A DNA stretch of 64,000 nt from UBA5239 sp031548025 (GTDB taxonomy: Bacteria > Verrucomicrobiota > Lentisphaeria > Victivallales > Victivallaceae). Shown one piece after another: positions 8,469 to 17,009 of the stretch; within the stretch, counting starts at the first letter, position 1; the number at the start of each line of letters is the position of its first letter. Made by a program: the position numbers and the translations under genes. The notes below the pieces were generated by a model, which was not told the DNA's origin, did no database searches, and saw only the letters and a list, made by a program, of their open reading frames with translations. The stretch covers positions 7,249 through 71,248 of the forward strand of contig JAVBRM010000077.1 of assembly GCA_031548025.1 (NCBI GenBank), written 5' to 3'.

Positions 8469-10133
8469 ATGAAATACACCCAAACGACTCTTCTTCTGCT
8501 GGTGGGCTTTTGGCTGACCGAAATTCCTTTAGCCGCTCAATATACCGAGTATCTGGACGCCATCAAAAAATATGAGAGCAATAAAAACCGGAAGGAGGCC
8601 ATCGCCGAATGCCGCAAGGCCGTGGCAGATAAAACCCTGAGCGACAAACAGCGTCATGAAATCACGCTGCGTCTCGCCACCAATGCCATGATGGCCAAAG
8701 ATTATACGCTGACGCTGGAGGCTCTGGAACAAGCATCGGTCATTCCGGCAAACGATCGCCGCCGGGAAAGTTCTCTGCGCATGGATTCCTTCCGCAATAG
8801 CAATCGGGATAAGCAATATGTCATTGCGGAACAGTTGGGGACCTCACTGCTGAAACAAACCGATCTGTTGGATGCAAAAAGAAAAGCGGCTTTCTATCCT
8901 CTGCTGATTCAGATCTATTGCAGGAACGGCAGTCAGGCGGCGCTGGATTCGTTGGCTTCTCACAAAGAGCTTCCGGAAGAGGCCGCGCTTGAACTGGAAA
9001 TTCTCACAGAACTTCGCAAAGTTCCGGCGGATAAAGCACAGGAAGTATTGGATTCGTTGCCAGTCTGGAAAACTCTGGCTCCAACCAGACAGGCGGAATT
9101 ACTCTATCGTACCGCGACGTTTCTTCTCCTTCTGAATTACGATTCATCCTCACAAAAAGTTCTGGAACTTGCGCAAAAAATGGAGGTCCCATTCCAGCGT
9201 AACCGCTATGTCATGAAGTCCGTAGACATGGCGCCACCGGGAGCCGGAGGCTGGATCCTGAGCGATGCCTGGCAGCAAGGCGGAGCCAACGAATTCAAGC
9301 CTTATAGCCATAAAGCGCAGGCCAATCTGATCGCGGACGTGGCGGCGGAACGGCTTGAAGCAACCAATAAAAATCTGGATTATTATCTAAAAAATACCCG
9401 TTTCAACTGGCTGTACGACGACGAAGGAGTCCATTTGTTCATCGTATCCGGCGAGAATGAACTGGAAAAATATCGTTTGCTGAATTCCGGTGCGGGTTCC
9501 CTGGAAGTTTTCATCTCGCCCGGAATGGAGCGGGAAAATTATCATCAGTTCATCATCGAACTGCCGAGCGGCAAGACTAATTTTTATGAGAAAAATTCAT
9601 TCCACCGCTCTTACCGCCAGATTGCCGATTTCATGAAATTGGAAACGATCTGCCGCGACGGGAAGATGGGCACGTATGTATTCGTACCGTGGATTTTCTT
9701 CTATGATGTTTTGCCGTTCGACACTCATTCCAACTGGCGGTTCAATGTAATCCGCTGGACGCCCGCCGGGGGGATTTCCTGGGGCGGGCGTGTTCACGAA
9801 CTCGGACGAATGGGGGAACTCGATTGGACCGAAAATAATCCGGCCATGGAGCAAAAAATCCGCAGACGGATCGCAGAACATGCCGTAGCCAAATATCAGA
9901 AAGAAAAAGTGCGCCTTCTGGAGTACTGGAACGATTCCGAACTCGGCGATCCGGATTTCTGCCAAATTTCATTGATTGAGGCATTCAAAAAGCTGGACGC
10001 GGCAGTTGCGGAATATCAATCGAAAAAAACGTATTTCACCCGTGACACGATGTCGGATCTGATGGAGACCGAATATCTGGCACAGGAATTGCGAAAAGAA
10101 TATTTGTCGCAAAAAATGCAAACATCAAAATAA
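8469..10133 (+). CDS. Secreted TPR-like protein with C-terminal CBM9/DOMON-like domain
   Basis: A 554-residue protein; signal peptide MKYTQTTLLLLVGFWLTEIPLAA, cleavage near AAQ. Residues ~25-240 are alpha-helical with TPR-like spacing (YLDAIKKYESNKNRKEAIAE, EITLRLATNAMMAKDYTLTL, AELLYRTATFLLLLNY). Residues ~285-460 look like a CBM9/DOMON beta-sandwich: FNWLYDDEGVHLFIV, SLEVFISPGMERENYHQFII, VPWIFFYDVLP, WRFNVIRWTPAGGISWGG. Such domains bind carbohydrate or haem in characterised relatives. A coiled helical tail closes the protein. It lies one base downstream of the GH123-like gene. Probably a glycan-binding accessory subunit of the same operon (inference). Confidence 0.72.
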   Translation: MKYTQTTLLLLVGFWLTEIPLAAQYTEYLDAIKKYESNKNRKEAIAECRKAVADKTLSDKQRHEITLRLATNAMMAKDYTLTLEALEQASVIPANDRRRESSLRMDSFRNSNRDKQYVIAEQLGTSLLKQTDLLDAKRKAAFYPLLIQIYCRNGSQAALDSLASHKELPEEAALELEILTELRKVPADKAQEVLDSLPVWKTLAPTRQAELLYRTATFLLLLNYDSSSQKVLELAQKMEVPFQRNRYVMKSVDMAPPGAGGWILSDAWQQGGANEFKPYSHKAQANLIADVAAERLEATNKNLDYYLKNTRFNWLYDDEGVHLFIVSGENELEKYRLLNSGAGSLEVFISPGMERENYHQFIIELPSGKTNFYEKNSFHRSYRQIADFMKLETICRDGKMGTYVFVPWIFFYDVLPFDTHSNWRFNVIRWTPAGGISWGGRVHELGRMGELDWTENNPAMEQKIRRRIAEHAVAKYQKEKVRLLEYWNDSELGDPDFCQISLIEAFKKLDAAVAEYQSKKTYFTRDTMSDLMETEYLAQELRKEYLSQKMQTSK

Positions 10134-10145
10134 GAAAGGATAACA

Positions 10146-12200
10146 ATGATGATACAGCGAATACTTGCACTTCTTCTGCTGGCGATGTCCGTAAGTGCCA
10201 TCGATAAACCGTCCGACTGGCTGAAGGAAAACACCAAAGACACTCCAATGCTGATAGCCGTGAAGGATGGAGCAATGACCGATCTCATCACCGGCAAAAA
10301 AGCCACCGTCAACGGCGCTACGGTGGAAAAGGACCCCGAAATGGGTGATGTTCTCGCGCTCGACGATTCAGGCAAAGGCACTGTGAGCATCACATATCAG
10401 GGAGAAGCCGACGTGCTGAAAGGAAAAGGCGTCACGCTCGAGGCATGGATAAAATCAGACCAGGATCTGGATGGAGGTTTCGCCCTTTTCTTTGGATTCG
10501 GAGCCCTTTCGTTCAAAAACAATAAATTGCAATGCAACTGGCTGAATTTTCCAACTCTTCCGATCTATGTGGAACCGGAAATGGCAAAAAAACGGCTCAA
10601 TTACTATCCGACAAGTCTCACTTTCAATGGACTGCTTCCACTCCGGAAAGGCGAGTGGAACCATGTTGCCCTGGTATATGACGAAAACAGCAAAATCGTG
10701 CGCAGTTGGATCAACGGAACCATTGATCGAGAATGCGAACTGATACGCGACGGCCAACAGTATGTAAGTTTGAAGAAAGGCGGGAAATTGCTGGCATTCC
10801 GCGGCTTAAAAAACGCCAAGATCGCGGGCCTTCGCATGCGTGCCGGAGTATACGCCCCCGGCGAGCCCCCCGCTATGAAACATTACTTGAACCAGCTTCC
10901 GTGGCAGAATAAAATGGTGTTGACCCTGGATAAAATCGACCCGAAGCTTTCCCTGCCGCTCGAAGTGACGGCGACGCTGGAAAACGTCAAACAACCTTAC
11001 ACGCAAACCCTTACCTCCCACGAAACTAATCACCTCTCCATTCCCATGCCCCCCATCCCCGCCGGTACCTATTCCATTACCATAAAAGTACATTCGAAAG
11101 GCAAGGACATCTACAACGCGACTGAAAAATATTGCAACAATCCGGTTCCGGAAAATGGCAAAATCAAGCTGAATGAAGACAAATCCTTAAGCTTTGAAGG
11201 CAAAAAAATCTTCCCGGTCGTAGTCTACGGTGTCACCAGGGAAGATCTGAAAATGGTTGCGGACCTTGGCTTTTCCAGCGCTCAGCCCAAAGCCGTGCAA
11301 CTCCCCTCTTACAGTATTCCATTATCAAATACTCCGCTCATTCGGCAATGGCTCGATGAAGCAACAAAAAATAATCTTTTTTTACACGTCGTTATCAATG
11401 GCAAAGACAAAAAGTCCTTGGAATATGTTGATTTTTACAAAAAATTTCCTAAAATGCTTTATTGGTATAACGCCTCGGAACCCTGGCGTGACTGGGACAA
11501 ATTTTATGATAACTATAACTTTCTGCGCGCCTCCGACGGCGAGCATCCGATTCTCTCCGTCCAGTGCGCCAGCATGCACATGAAGAATACCGCTCCGAGT
11601 TGCGATATCGTAGGTTGCGACCCCTACCCTGTTCCGAATGTCTCTCTCCGCGCCGTAGCCGGACTCACCAGAAATGCGATCGGCGCCAGCTTCGGATTCA
11701 AGCCGGTATGGACGATCCTGGGCTGTTATAAACCGAAAATCCCGACTCTTCAGGAACTGCGCTGCATGACTGTCCTTGCCATTACCGCCGGGACAAACGG
11801 TTTGGGAATTTACGCCTGGGATGAACGTTCCAAAAGACAACCGAATGCTTACCATACGACCGACCATCCCGAGATTGTCGCCATGCTGAAAACTTTCCTC
11901 GCGGATATCCGTAGTTTGGAAACGGTTCTGGTAGAGCCGAACCTGAAACACCAGGTTTCCGACCGTACCCAACAGCCCGCGATTCACGCCTCCTTGAAAA
12001 AGGCGAACGGCAAAACCTATCTCTTCCTGGCCAACGACCAGCGTTGCGAAGAAAAAGCCTTGCTGACTCTGCCGGATTCCAAATTCACCCAGGCCGTTCC
12101 CCTGAAAGAATTCGGCTTCAAAGGAACTCTGAAATTCGATAATGGAAAATGCGATGCCGCTCTGCCGCCCCTGACCTCTGGGGTTTTCGAGTTGAAATAA
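10146..12200 (+). CDS. Secreted LamG/concanavalin-like + TIM-barrel-like protein
   Basis: A 684-residue protein; signal peptide MMIQRILALLLLAMSVSA. Residues ~75-225 form a LamG-type jelly roll (GKGVTLEAWIKSDQDLDGGFALFFGFGAL, EWNHVALVYDENSKIVRSWING). Residues ~245-320 are an Ig-like strand-rich linker. From ~350 a glycosidase-like barrel begins: FEGKKIFPVVVYGVTREDL, MLYWYNASEPWRDWDKF (candidate acid Glu), DIVGCDPYPVP, GTNGLGIYAWDERSK (candidate second carboxylate). A small beta domain ends the protein (SGVFELK). AAGGATAAC precedes the ATG at 10146. It is the last gene of the 5866-12200 operon. Family not assigned with confidence; catalytic residues are guesses from position. Confidence 0.72.
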   Translation: MMIQRILALLLLAMSVSAIDKPSDWLKENTKDTPMLIAVKDGAMTDLITGKKATVNGATVEKDPEMGDVLALDDSGKGTVSITYQGEADVLKGKGVTLEAWIKSDQDLDGGFALFFGFGALSFKNNKLQCNWLNFPTLPIYVEPEMAKKRLNYYPTSLTFNGLLPLRKGEWNHVALVYDENSKIVRSWINGTIDRECELIRDGQQYVSLKKGGKLLAFRGLKNAKIAGLRMRAGVYAPGEPPAMKHYLNQLPWQNKMVLTLDKIDPKLSLPLEVTATLENVKQPYTQTLTSHETNHLSIPMPPIPAGTYSITIKVHSKGKDIYNATEKYCNNPVPENGKIKLNEDKSLSFEGKKIFPVVVYGVTREDLKMVADLGFSSAQPKAVQLPSYSIPLSNTPLIRQWLDEATKNNLFLHVVINGKDKKSLEYVDFYKKFPKMLYWYNASEPWRDWDKFYDNYNFLRASDGEHPILSVQCASMHMKNTAPSCDIVGCDPYPVPNVSLRAVAGLTRNAIGASFGFKPVWTILGCYKPKIPTLQELRCMTVLAITAGTNGLGIYAWDERSKRQPNAYHTTDHPEIVAMLKTFLADIRSLETVLVEPNLKHQVSDRTQQPAIHASLKKANGKTYLFLANDQRCEEKALLTLPDSKFTQAVPLKEFGFKGTLKFDNGKCDAALPPLTSGVFELK

Positions 12201-12204
12201 TTAT

Positions 12205-12233
12205 TTGATATTTCATGCCGCGCGGATTATAGT
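12205..12233 (+). promoter_or_regulatory. Promoter of the AraC gene, giving an almost leaderless mRNA
   Basis: TTGATA (12205-12210), 17-bp spacer, TATAGT (12228-12233). The ATG is at 12243, nine bases after the -10 box, and there is no Shine-Dalgarno in that gap, so the transcript should start within a few bases of the start codon. Confidence 0.5.
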
Positions 12234-12242
12234 ATTGCCATT

Positions 12243-13088
12243 ATGGAAGAATTTCAACTTGAAAAATACTGTAAATCCACGTTGCCTCTGGCGATCTGGG
12301 ATGAGAAATGCGTTTACCGCCGCCAGAAAGTGCATACGCACGATTGCCTGGAAATGGTTTTCGTCTACGGCGGCGCCGGGACATGCGCCATTAATGGAGT
12401 TCATTATCCCATGCTGGCCGGCGATATTTATATTATTACGCCGGGTTCGACTCATGAATATACCAGCGATCTCGGGTTTCGCTTCATCAATATCATGTTC
12501 GACCGCGCTGTTTTCGCCGACAATGAAGCGGTCATTTATGAACGGCTGTATGAGCTTCACAAATTGAAAAGAAAAGCCGCGAACGCGGAGCCCAAGTACA
12601 CGTTTCCGCCGTCCGCCATCGGATTCATCACCAGCTTGCTCTGCCAAATCGAGCAGGAACTGAAAACGCAGAATGAATATTTTGAGTACAACGTCAAGGC
12701 GCTGTTCATGCAATTCCTGGTTCACCTGGTCCGCAATATGGACTCAACGGCAGGCATTTCCGCGCAAAACAACCAGACGAACCTCAGCCGGGTATTCAAC
12801 TACATCGACAATCATTATCAGGAAAAAATTACCCTGGAAAAACTGGCCGCGCTCACCGGCAACAGCCCGGCATATCTCGGCAAGCAGTTCAAGCGGCTGG
12901 TCGGTATCAATGTCTCCGAATATATCTGCCGTTACCGGATCGAAAAAGCCCGCAATGAACTGGTGAATTCGGAGGATTCGATTGCCGAGATCGCCGAACG
13001 GCTCGGTTTTTTCGACGCTTCATACTTCGTCAAATCCTTTCAGCATTACTGCGGAGTCACTCCCACCCAATACCGTAAATCGCGATAA
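12243..13088 (+). CDS. AraC-family regulator with cupin sensor
   Basis: A 281-residue protein. Residues ~25-95 are the AraC-type cupin (KVHTHDCLEMVFVYGGAGTC, YPMLAGDIYIITPGSTHEY). Residues ~180-280 are two HTH motifs (ITLEKLAALTGNSPAYLGKQF, IAEIAERLGFFDASYFVKSF) ending in YCGVTPTQYRKSR. It starts 42 bases after the operon ending at 12200 and has its own promoter, then is followed by the GH127 gene with another promoter. It may serve either side. No ribosome-binding site is visible; see the promoter entry. Confidence 0.9.
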   Translation: MEEFQLEKYCKSTLPLAIWDEKCVYRRQKVHTHDCLEMVFVYGGAGTCAINGVHYPMLAGDIYIITPGSTHEYTSDLGFRFINIMFDRAVFADNEAVIYERLYELHKLKRKAANAEPKYTFPPSAIGFITSLLCQIEQELKTQNEYFEYNVKALFMQFLVHLVRNMDSTAGISAQNNQTNLSRVFNYIDNHYQEKITLEKLAALTGNSPAYLGKQFKRLVGINVSEYICRYRIEKARNELVNSEDSIAEIAERLGFFDASYFVKSFQHYCGVTPTQYRKSR

Positions 13089-13125
13089 ATGTCAGAATAA
13101 TACCATAAACTGTGAATTTTCTACA

Positions 13126-13154
13126 TTGCCGGAGCGATGGCATTGCGTTATAAT
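13126..13154 (+). promoter_or_regulatory. Promoter of the GH127 gene
   Basis: TTGCCG (13126-13131), 17-bp spacer, TATAAT (13149-13154), then AAAAGGAA ahead of the ATG at 13181. The gene can therefore be expressed independently of the upstream AraC gene. Confidence 0.55.
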
Positions 13155-13180
13155 AGAGCCAATTTCAAAAGGAATTTATT

Positions 13181-14893
13181 ATGATACGCAGTCAATCCGA
13201 TTTTCTTTCTGCCGGAGCGGTCAGCTTGGCCGGGCCTTTGGGCAAAGCTCTGAAAAAAAGCATGGAAAACCGCCTGAAAAAGGTTAATTATACCCGCCTG
13301 GTCGATCCGTTCCGTTTCCGCAATGAAGTCGACGGCGCATGGCGGTGCGAGTTCTGGGGAAAAATTGTCCGGTCCGCCATCCTGACCTGGTATGACAGCC
13401 CGGACGCCGAATTGTTGGCGATTATCCGCGAGACGGTTTTCGATATCATTTCCACGCAGACCCCGGACGGTTGCATCAGCAGTTATCCCGCCGACAAACA
13501 AACCGACGGCTGGGATATCTGGGGGCGCAAGTATGTTCTGATCGGCCTGACACGTTATTACAATCTGGTGGAGCCGGACGCAAGAGTCAAGCAGGCCTGT
13601 ATCAAACTGCTCGACCACCTGATGACCGAGGTCGGCCCCGGCCGGAAAAACATCATCGACTGCGGCTGGCACGACGGCTTGGCGGCGTCCTCGATCCTGG
13701 GAGCGGTAGTCGGAGTTTACCGGCTCAGCGGCGATCCCCGGCATCTGGCATACGCCCGCTGGATCGCCGACAGCGGCTGCTCGAAAAAGCATAACATCTT
13801 CACCGAAGCCCGCAACCATGTCACCCCGGAGAACCTCGGTAATGGCAAAGCATACGAGATGATGAGCTGCTTTCAGGGGCTGTCGGAACTTTATCTGGAA
13901 GATCCCCGGGAGGAAGATCTGGAGGCGGTCGTCACATTTTATGGCGCAGTCAGGGACCGGGAAATTTTCATCACCGGGGTTGGCGGCCTGAAAGACCGGG
14001 TCGGCGAATACTGGTACGACGGCAAATTCAAGCAGTTGCGCGACGATTGCGGCGCGCTCGGCGAAACCTGCGTCACCGCCACCTGGATTCATTATTGCGA
14101 AAGAATTCTGCGCCTGACCGGAGATTCCAAGGTCGCCGACGAACTGGAAAAAAGTTTTTACAACGGAGTTTTGGGAGCCATGCGCCCGGATGGCGGCCAG
14201 TGGATTCACATGAACCCGACACCGTTGGCCGGAGCCTCGAGCAAAATCCCCACCAACGACCAGATCAAACGCGGTTTCAACCAGGAATTCGACGGTCACG
14301 ACTGTTGTCTGGCCCAGGGGCCGGAGGCCCTGGCCATGACGCCGCTGCTGGCCGCCTTGACTCGCAAAGACGAATTGATGCTGAACTGCTTTGAAAATAT
14401 GACCGTCAACTTCAAGGATGCCGTATTGAAAATCTCCGGCGGTTATCCGAAATACGGCAAAGTCCAAATAACATTCCAGAACCCGCAGCCCGTTGAATTC
14501 GAGTTATCGCTCCGCATACCTGAGTGGTGGAGTGTCGGCAGCGCGTTGAAAATCAACGGAACAGCGGCACAGGTTATCCCCGGCAGTTATTTCCGGGTCC
14601 ACCGGGCCTGGTCTTCGGCGGATGTCATCGAAATGAATTTCGACCTTTTCTGCCGTACGGTCAAGTTGGAAGACCGGGTTGCCGTTTGCTGCGGTCCCGT
14701 GGTACTGGCACAGGATTCGCGGTTGGGAACGGTAGATGCACCGTTAAGTGATTTAGAGTTTACCGATGCGGAATCCTGCGAAGAAATTTATCTGACCAAG
14801 GTCAACCGGAACGGCGAAAAACTCTGCGATTACGCCTCGGCCGGCAATCTCTTCGAGCCGGAAAATCAACTCTGCGTATGGTTTCGGCTCTGA
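13181..14893 (+). CDS. GH127-family (DUF1680) beta-L-arabinofuranosidase-like enzyme
   Basis: A 570-residue protein, no signal peptide, so cytoplasmic. The GH127 active-site set is complete: GETC gives Glu295 and Cys297, and HDCCLAQGPEAL gives Cys375 and Cys376. These match the zinc-bound cysteine nucleophile arrangement (one Glu, three Cys) known for HypBA1. Other family marks are WDIWGRKYVLIGLTRYY, GWHDGLAASSILG, a (alpha/alpha)6 barrel to ~400, and a C-terminal beta-sandwich (FELSLRIPEWW, VIEMNFDLFCRTV, RVAVCCGPVVLAQD). AAAAGGAA precedes the start. Its 3' end overlaps the convergent AraC gene by 28 bp. Likely removes L-arabinofuranose or related residues from plant-type glycans; GH127 also holds other specificities. 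Confidence 0.92.
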   Translation: MIRSQSDFLSAGAVSLAGPLGKALKKSMENRLKKVNYTRLVDPFRFRNEVDGAWRCEFWGKIVRSAILTWYDSPDAELLAIIRETVFDIISTQTPDGCISSYPADKQTDGWDIWGRKYVLIGLTRYYNLVEPDARVKQACIKLLDHLMTEVGPGRKNIIDCGWHDGLAASSILGAVVGVYRLSGDPRHLAYARWIADSGCSKKHNIFTEARNHVTPENLGNGKAYEMMSCFQGLSELYLEDPREEDLEAVVTFYGAVRDREIFITGVGGLKDRVGEYWYDGKFKQLRDDCGALGETCVTATWIHYCERILRLTGDSKVADELEKSFYNGVLGAMRPDGGQWIHMNPTPLAGASSKIPTNDQIKRGFNQEFDGHDCCLAQGPEALAMTPLLAALTRKDELMLNCFENMTVNFKDAVLKISGGYPKYGKVQITFQNPQPVEFELSLRIPEWWSVGSALKINGTAAQVIPGSYFRVHRAWSSADVIEMNFDLFCRTVKLEDRVAVCCGPVVLAQDSRLGTVDAPLSDLEFTDAESCEEIYLTKVNRNGEKLCDYASAGNLFEPENQLCVWFRL

Positions 14894-15756
14894 CGCCATT
14901 CGCGGGGGCCTACTCCGAAGTGCTGATGGAACTGGCGATTGAAATTCGACAGGGTCGGGTAACCGGATTTCAGGGCGATGTTGAGGATGCTTTCGCGGCT
15001 GTGGCGGAGCATGGAGGCGGCGGCTTCCAGCCGCAGCCGCTTGATGTAGTCCTGCGGCGAAGATCCGGTGGCAGCATTGAAAACCTTGCGGAAATTGGAT
15101 ACGCTGTAGCCGCATTTGCGGGCAATAATTCCCATGGCTATAGGTTCATGATAATGATCGGTGATATAGCGGATGGCCGGAGAAACCAGCGCCAATTTCT
15201 GGCGTGAAACTTGATCCGCGGCCCGCGGCTCGGCCGGAATTTTGCGGTGCAGACATACCATCATCTCCCAAACCAGCGCCCGAACCACGGAACGGTAGCC
15301 GGATTGGCGGTTTTTCATTTCAGTGATCAGCGCCGCCACGATCCGGCAAAGCCCCGGGTCGGTGTCGGCATGGAGGATATTGTCGAAATCCGGCCCGCTC
15401 AGGTGCTCGGTTTCGAGTACCGCATCGTCCTCGCGGACCAGCCCTGCCAGGAGTTCCACCGGGGCCAAGTTCAGGAAATACCAGTCGGTAAGCGAGCCCG
15501 GCGAACCTTTCATAGTATGGAGCTCGCGGTGATTGATGACGACGGCGTCGCCGGCCTGAAAACTCAGGATCTTGTTTTCGACGATGAAAATCCCGGAACC
15601 CTGATAACAGTATCCGATTTCAAAGCAATCGTGGACATGCGCGGTGATCGGTATTTCGGCGCGGAGCGTACGGTCAGGCTCCGCCACCGGAAAGTCTCCC
15701 TTCAGGGTGATCGGCGCGTAAACGCCTTCCAGTGTCCTATTCGTTTTTGTTTTCAT
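14866..15756 (-). CDS. AraC-family regulator with cupin sensor
   Basis: A 296-residue protein. Cupin at ~35-90 (ITAHVHDCFEIGYCYQGSGIF, SFQAGDAVVINHRELHTM), then a helical linker. The C-terminal HTH pair is IAMGIIARKCGYSVSNFRKVF and ILNIALKSGYPTLSNFNRQF, followed by FGVGPREWRQSR. The start at 15756 lies inside the end of the upstream GntR gene (20-bp overlap), so translation is probably coupled; an in-frame ATG at 15795 is the alternative. It is the third gene of the wbuC-gntR-araC operon. Its 3' end overlaps the convergent GH127 gene, a possible target. Confidence 0.9.
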   Translation of the reverse strand: MKTKTNRTLEGVYAPITLKGDFPVAEPDRTLRAEIPITAHVHDCFEIGYCYQGSGIFIVENKILSFQAGDAVVINHRELHTMKGSPGSLTDWYFLNLAPVELLAGLVREDDAVLETEHLSGPDFDNILHADTDPGLCRIVAALITEMKNRQSGYRSVVRALVWEMMVCLHRKIPAEPRAADQVSRQKLALVSPAIRYITDHYHEPIAMGIIARKCGYSVSNFRKVFNAATGSSPQDYIKRLRLEAAASMLRHSRESILNIALKSGYPTLSNFNRQFHQHFGVGPREWRQSRNHTQS

Positions 15757-16435
15757 CCCAGGCTTTGAAAACCATGCGGAAATATTCCGTGACACCGGCG
15801 GCGGCTTCTTCCGGATAATCCTTGATGATGGCGTCGCTGATTTCCTGGTGAATCTCGATCATGGTATCATAATAACGGTAAGTGCTGAAAATATCATATC
15901 CGGCAGTTCCGCGAATGTCTTCCATGTTCCGCATCAGGGCATTCAGGTGCGACAGCAGCAACCGGTTGCCGGAATACTCGGCCATTTTGCGGTGAAATCC
16001 GGCGTCGATGGCCATTGCCACTTTATCGCAATTGGCAATCAGCATTTCGCCGACATAGCACTGAAGAATTTTGCCCTGTTCGCGGGAAATCCGGACACAA
16101 GCCAGCCGCGCGGCCTCGCTCTCGATGGCGCGCCGGGTTTCGAGGATTTCGATAATGCTCTCGCGGCTGATTTTGGCCGCGGTGGTATGCATCATGACAT
16201 CCGACGGGCGGCAGCGGATGATATTGCCCTCGCCGTGGTGGCTTTCCAGCACGCCGATAATTTCCAACGCCCGAATGGCTTCGCGAACCGAATTACGGCA
16301 TACCTGCAGTTGCTCGGAGAGCGCCCGCTCGGAAGGCAAACGGCTACCCGATTTGAAGGAGCCTTTTTCGATCAATTCCTGAATGGCACGAGTTACCTGA
16401 TGATGCAACGGTTCATTGCGATGGCGTTCCGGCAT
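15737..16435 (-). CDS. GntR-family regulator, FadR/FCD subfamily
   Basis: A 232-residue protein. Winged HTH at ~8-75 (HHQVTRAIQELIEKGSF, RLPSERALSEQL, RNSVREAIRALEIIGVLE). An FCD all-helical domain at ~90-225 holds metal-ligand-type residues (EILETRRAIESEAARLA, FHRKMAEYSGNRLL, HQEISDAI). GGAGCAGGTG precedes the ATG and overlaps the stop of the upstream wbuC-like gene (4-bp gap), so the genes are cotranscribed. FCD regulators bind carboxylates or sugar acids. The palindrome at 16966-16978 upstream of the operon is the type of site this subfamily binds, which implies autoregulation (inference). Confidence 0.92.
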   Translation of the reverse strand: MPERHRNEPLHHQVTRAIQELIEKGSFKSGSRLPSERALSEQLQVCRNSVREAIRALEIIGVLESHHGEGNIIRCRPSDVMMHTTAAKISRESIIEILETRRAIESEAARLACVRISREQGKILQCYVGEMLIANCDKVAMAIDAGFHRKMAEYSGNRLLLSHLNALMRNMEDIRGTAGYDIFSTYRYYDTMIEIHQEISDAIIKDYPEEAAAGVTEYFRMVFKAWDENKNE

Positions 16436-16439
16436 AAAT

Positions 16440-16925
16440 TCACCTGCTCCATTTTTCGCCGACTTCGGCGGTTTTCAACCAATTCAACAATTCCTGTGTT
16501 CCCGGTTCGCCTTCAGCGGGGGCCCAGGCGGCCACATCTTCCGGCGGTGGCGCCAGATAAGGACCCGGCTTGACTTCAAAACCGATCGTACCGGATTCCA
16601 GGACCACGAAACCGTGCCAGGTTTCCGGCTGACTTTCCACGATGGACGGCACTGCTCCGGCTTTCAAAATCTGCTTCTGGAGGATGGTGCCGTCTTCGGC
16701 GAATTCAAAAAGAATCATACTGCCACGGGCAATTCCGAACAATTCCCACTTGGGCGGGGTCAAGTGCCGGTGAGGACGAATATAAGTTCCGGGCTCCACC
16801 GCAATGAACAGACGATGAGTAGGATCCTCGAGAGTTTGATGTAAATTGTGGTGGGTACGTTTGCGCGGTGATTCAGCAGCCTTGGCAGACAGTGAATCCA
16901 ATAAAGTCTTATCGATAAATTTCAT
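16440..16925 (-). CDS. WbuC-like cupin-fold metalloprotein
   Basis: A 161-residue protein. An N-terminal helix (MKFIDKTLLDSLSAKAAESP) is followed by the WbuC motif RKRTHHNLH and a cupin core: VEPGTYIRPHRHLTPPKWELF has the two His and one Glu of a metal site, and later come GTILQKQILKAGAVPSIV and QPETWHGFVV. AGGTG precedes the ATG at 16925. WbuC proteins occur in O-antigen loci, yet here it heads an operon with two regulators and no glycan-synthesis genes, so a sugar-isomerising or sensing role is equally possible. Function not established. Confidence 0.85.
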   Translation of the reverse strand: MKFIDKTLLDSLSAKAAESPRKRTHHNLHQTLEDPTHRLFIAVEPGTYIRPHRHLTPPKWELFGIARGSMILFEFAEDGTILQKQILKAGAVPSIVESQPETWHGFVVLESGTIGFEVKPGPYLAPPPEDVAAWAPAEGEPGTQELLNWLKTAEVGEKWSR

Positions 16926-16965
16926 TATTTTCACCTGAATTTCCAAATAATATATCATGGTAAAA

Positions 16966-16978
16966 CTGGTATTACCAG
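16966..16978 (-). promoter_or_regulatory. FadR/PdhR-type operator CTGGTATTACCAG
   Basis: A perfect 13-bp odd palindrome CTGGTA-T-TACCAG, 41 bases upstream of the wbuC-like start. On the minus strand it covers the -35 position of a promoter whose -10 is TATATT (16954-16949). The TGGT-N-ACCA core matches sites of FadR, PdhR and UxuR, members of the FCD-GntR subfamily encoded by the second gene of this operon. Confidence 0.6.
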
Positions 16979-17009
16979 AGGAGAAAATAGAAAATATCGA
17001 AAAACTTTG

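Noticed and set aside
13148..14467. Long minus-strand frame (439 codons) opposite GH127
   Set aside because: The plus strand carries the complete GH127 catalytic set; the antisense product has no coherent domain.
16440..16925. O-antigen biosynthesis locus around wbuC
   Set aside because: Only the cupin gene fits; the neighbours are regulators and a catabolic GH127, and no glycosyltransferase or nucleotide-sugar gene is adjacent.
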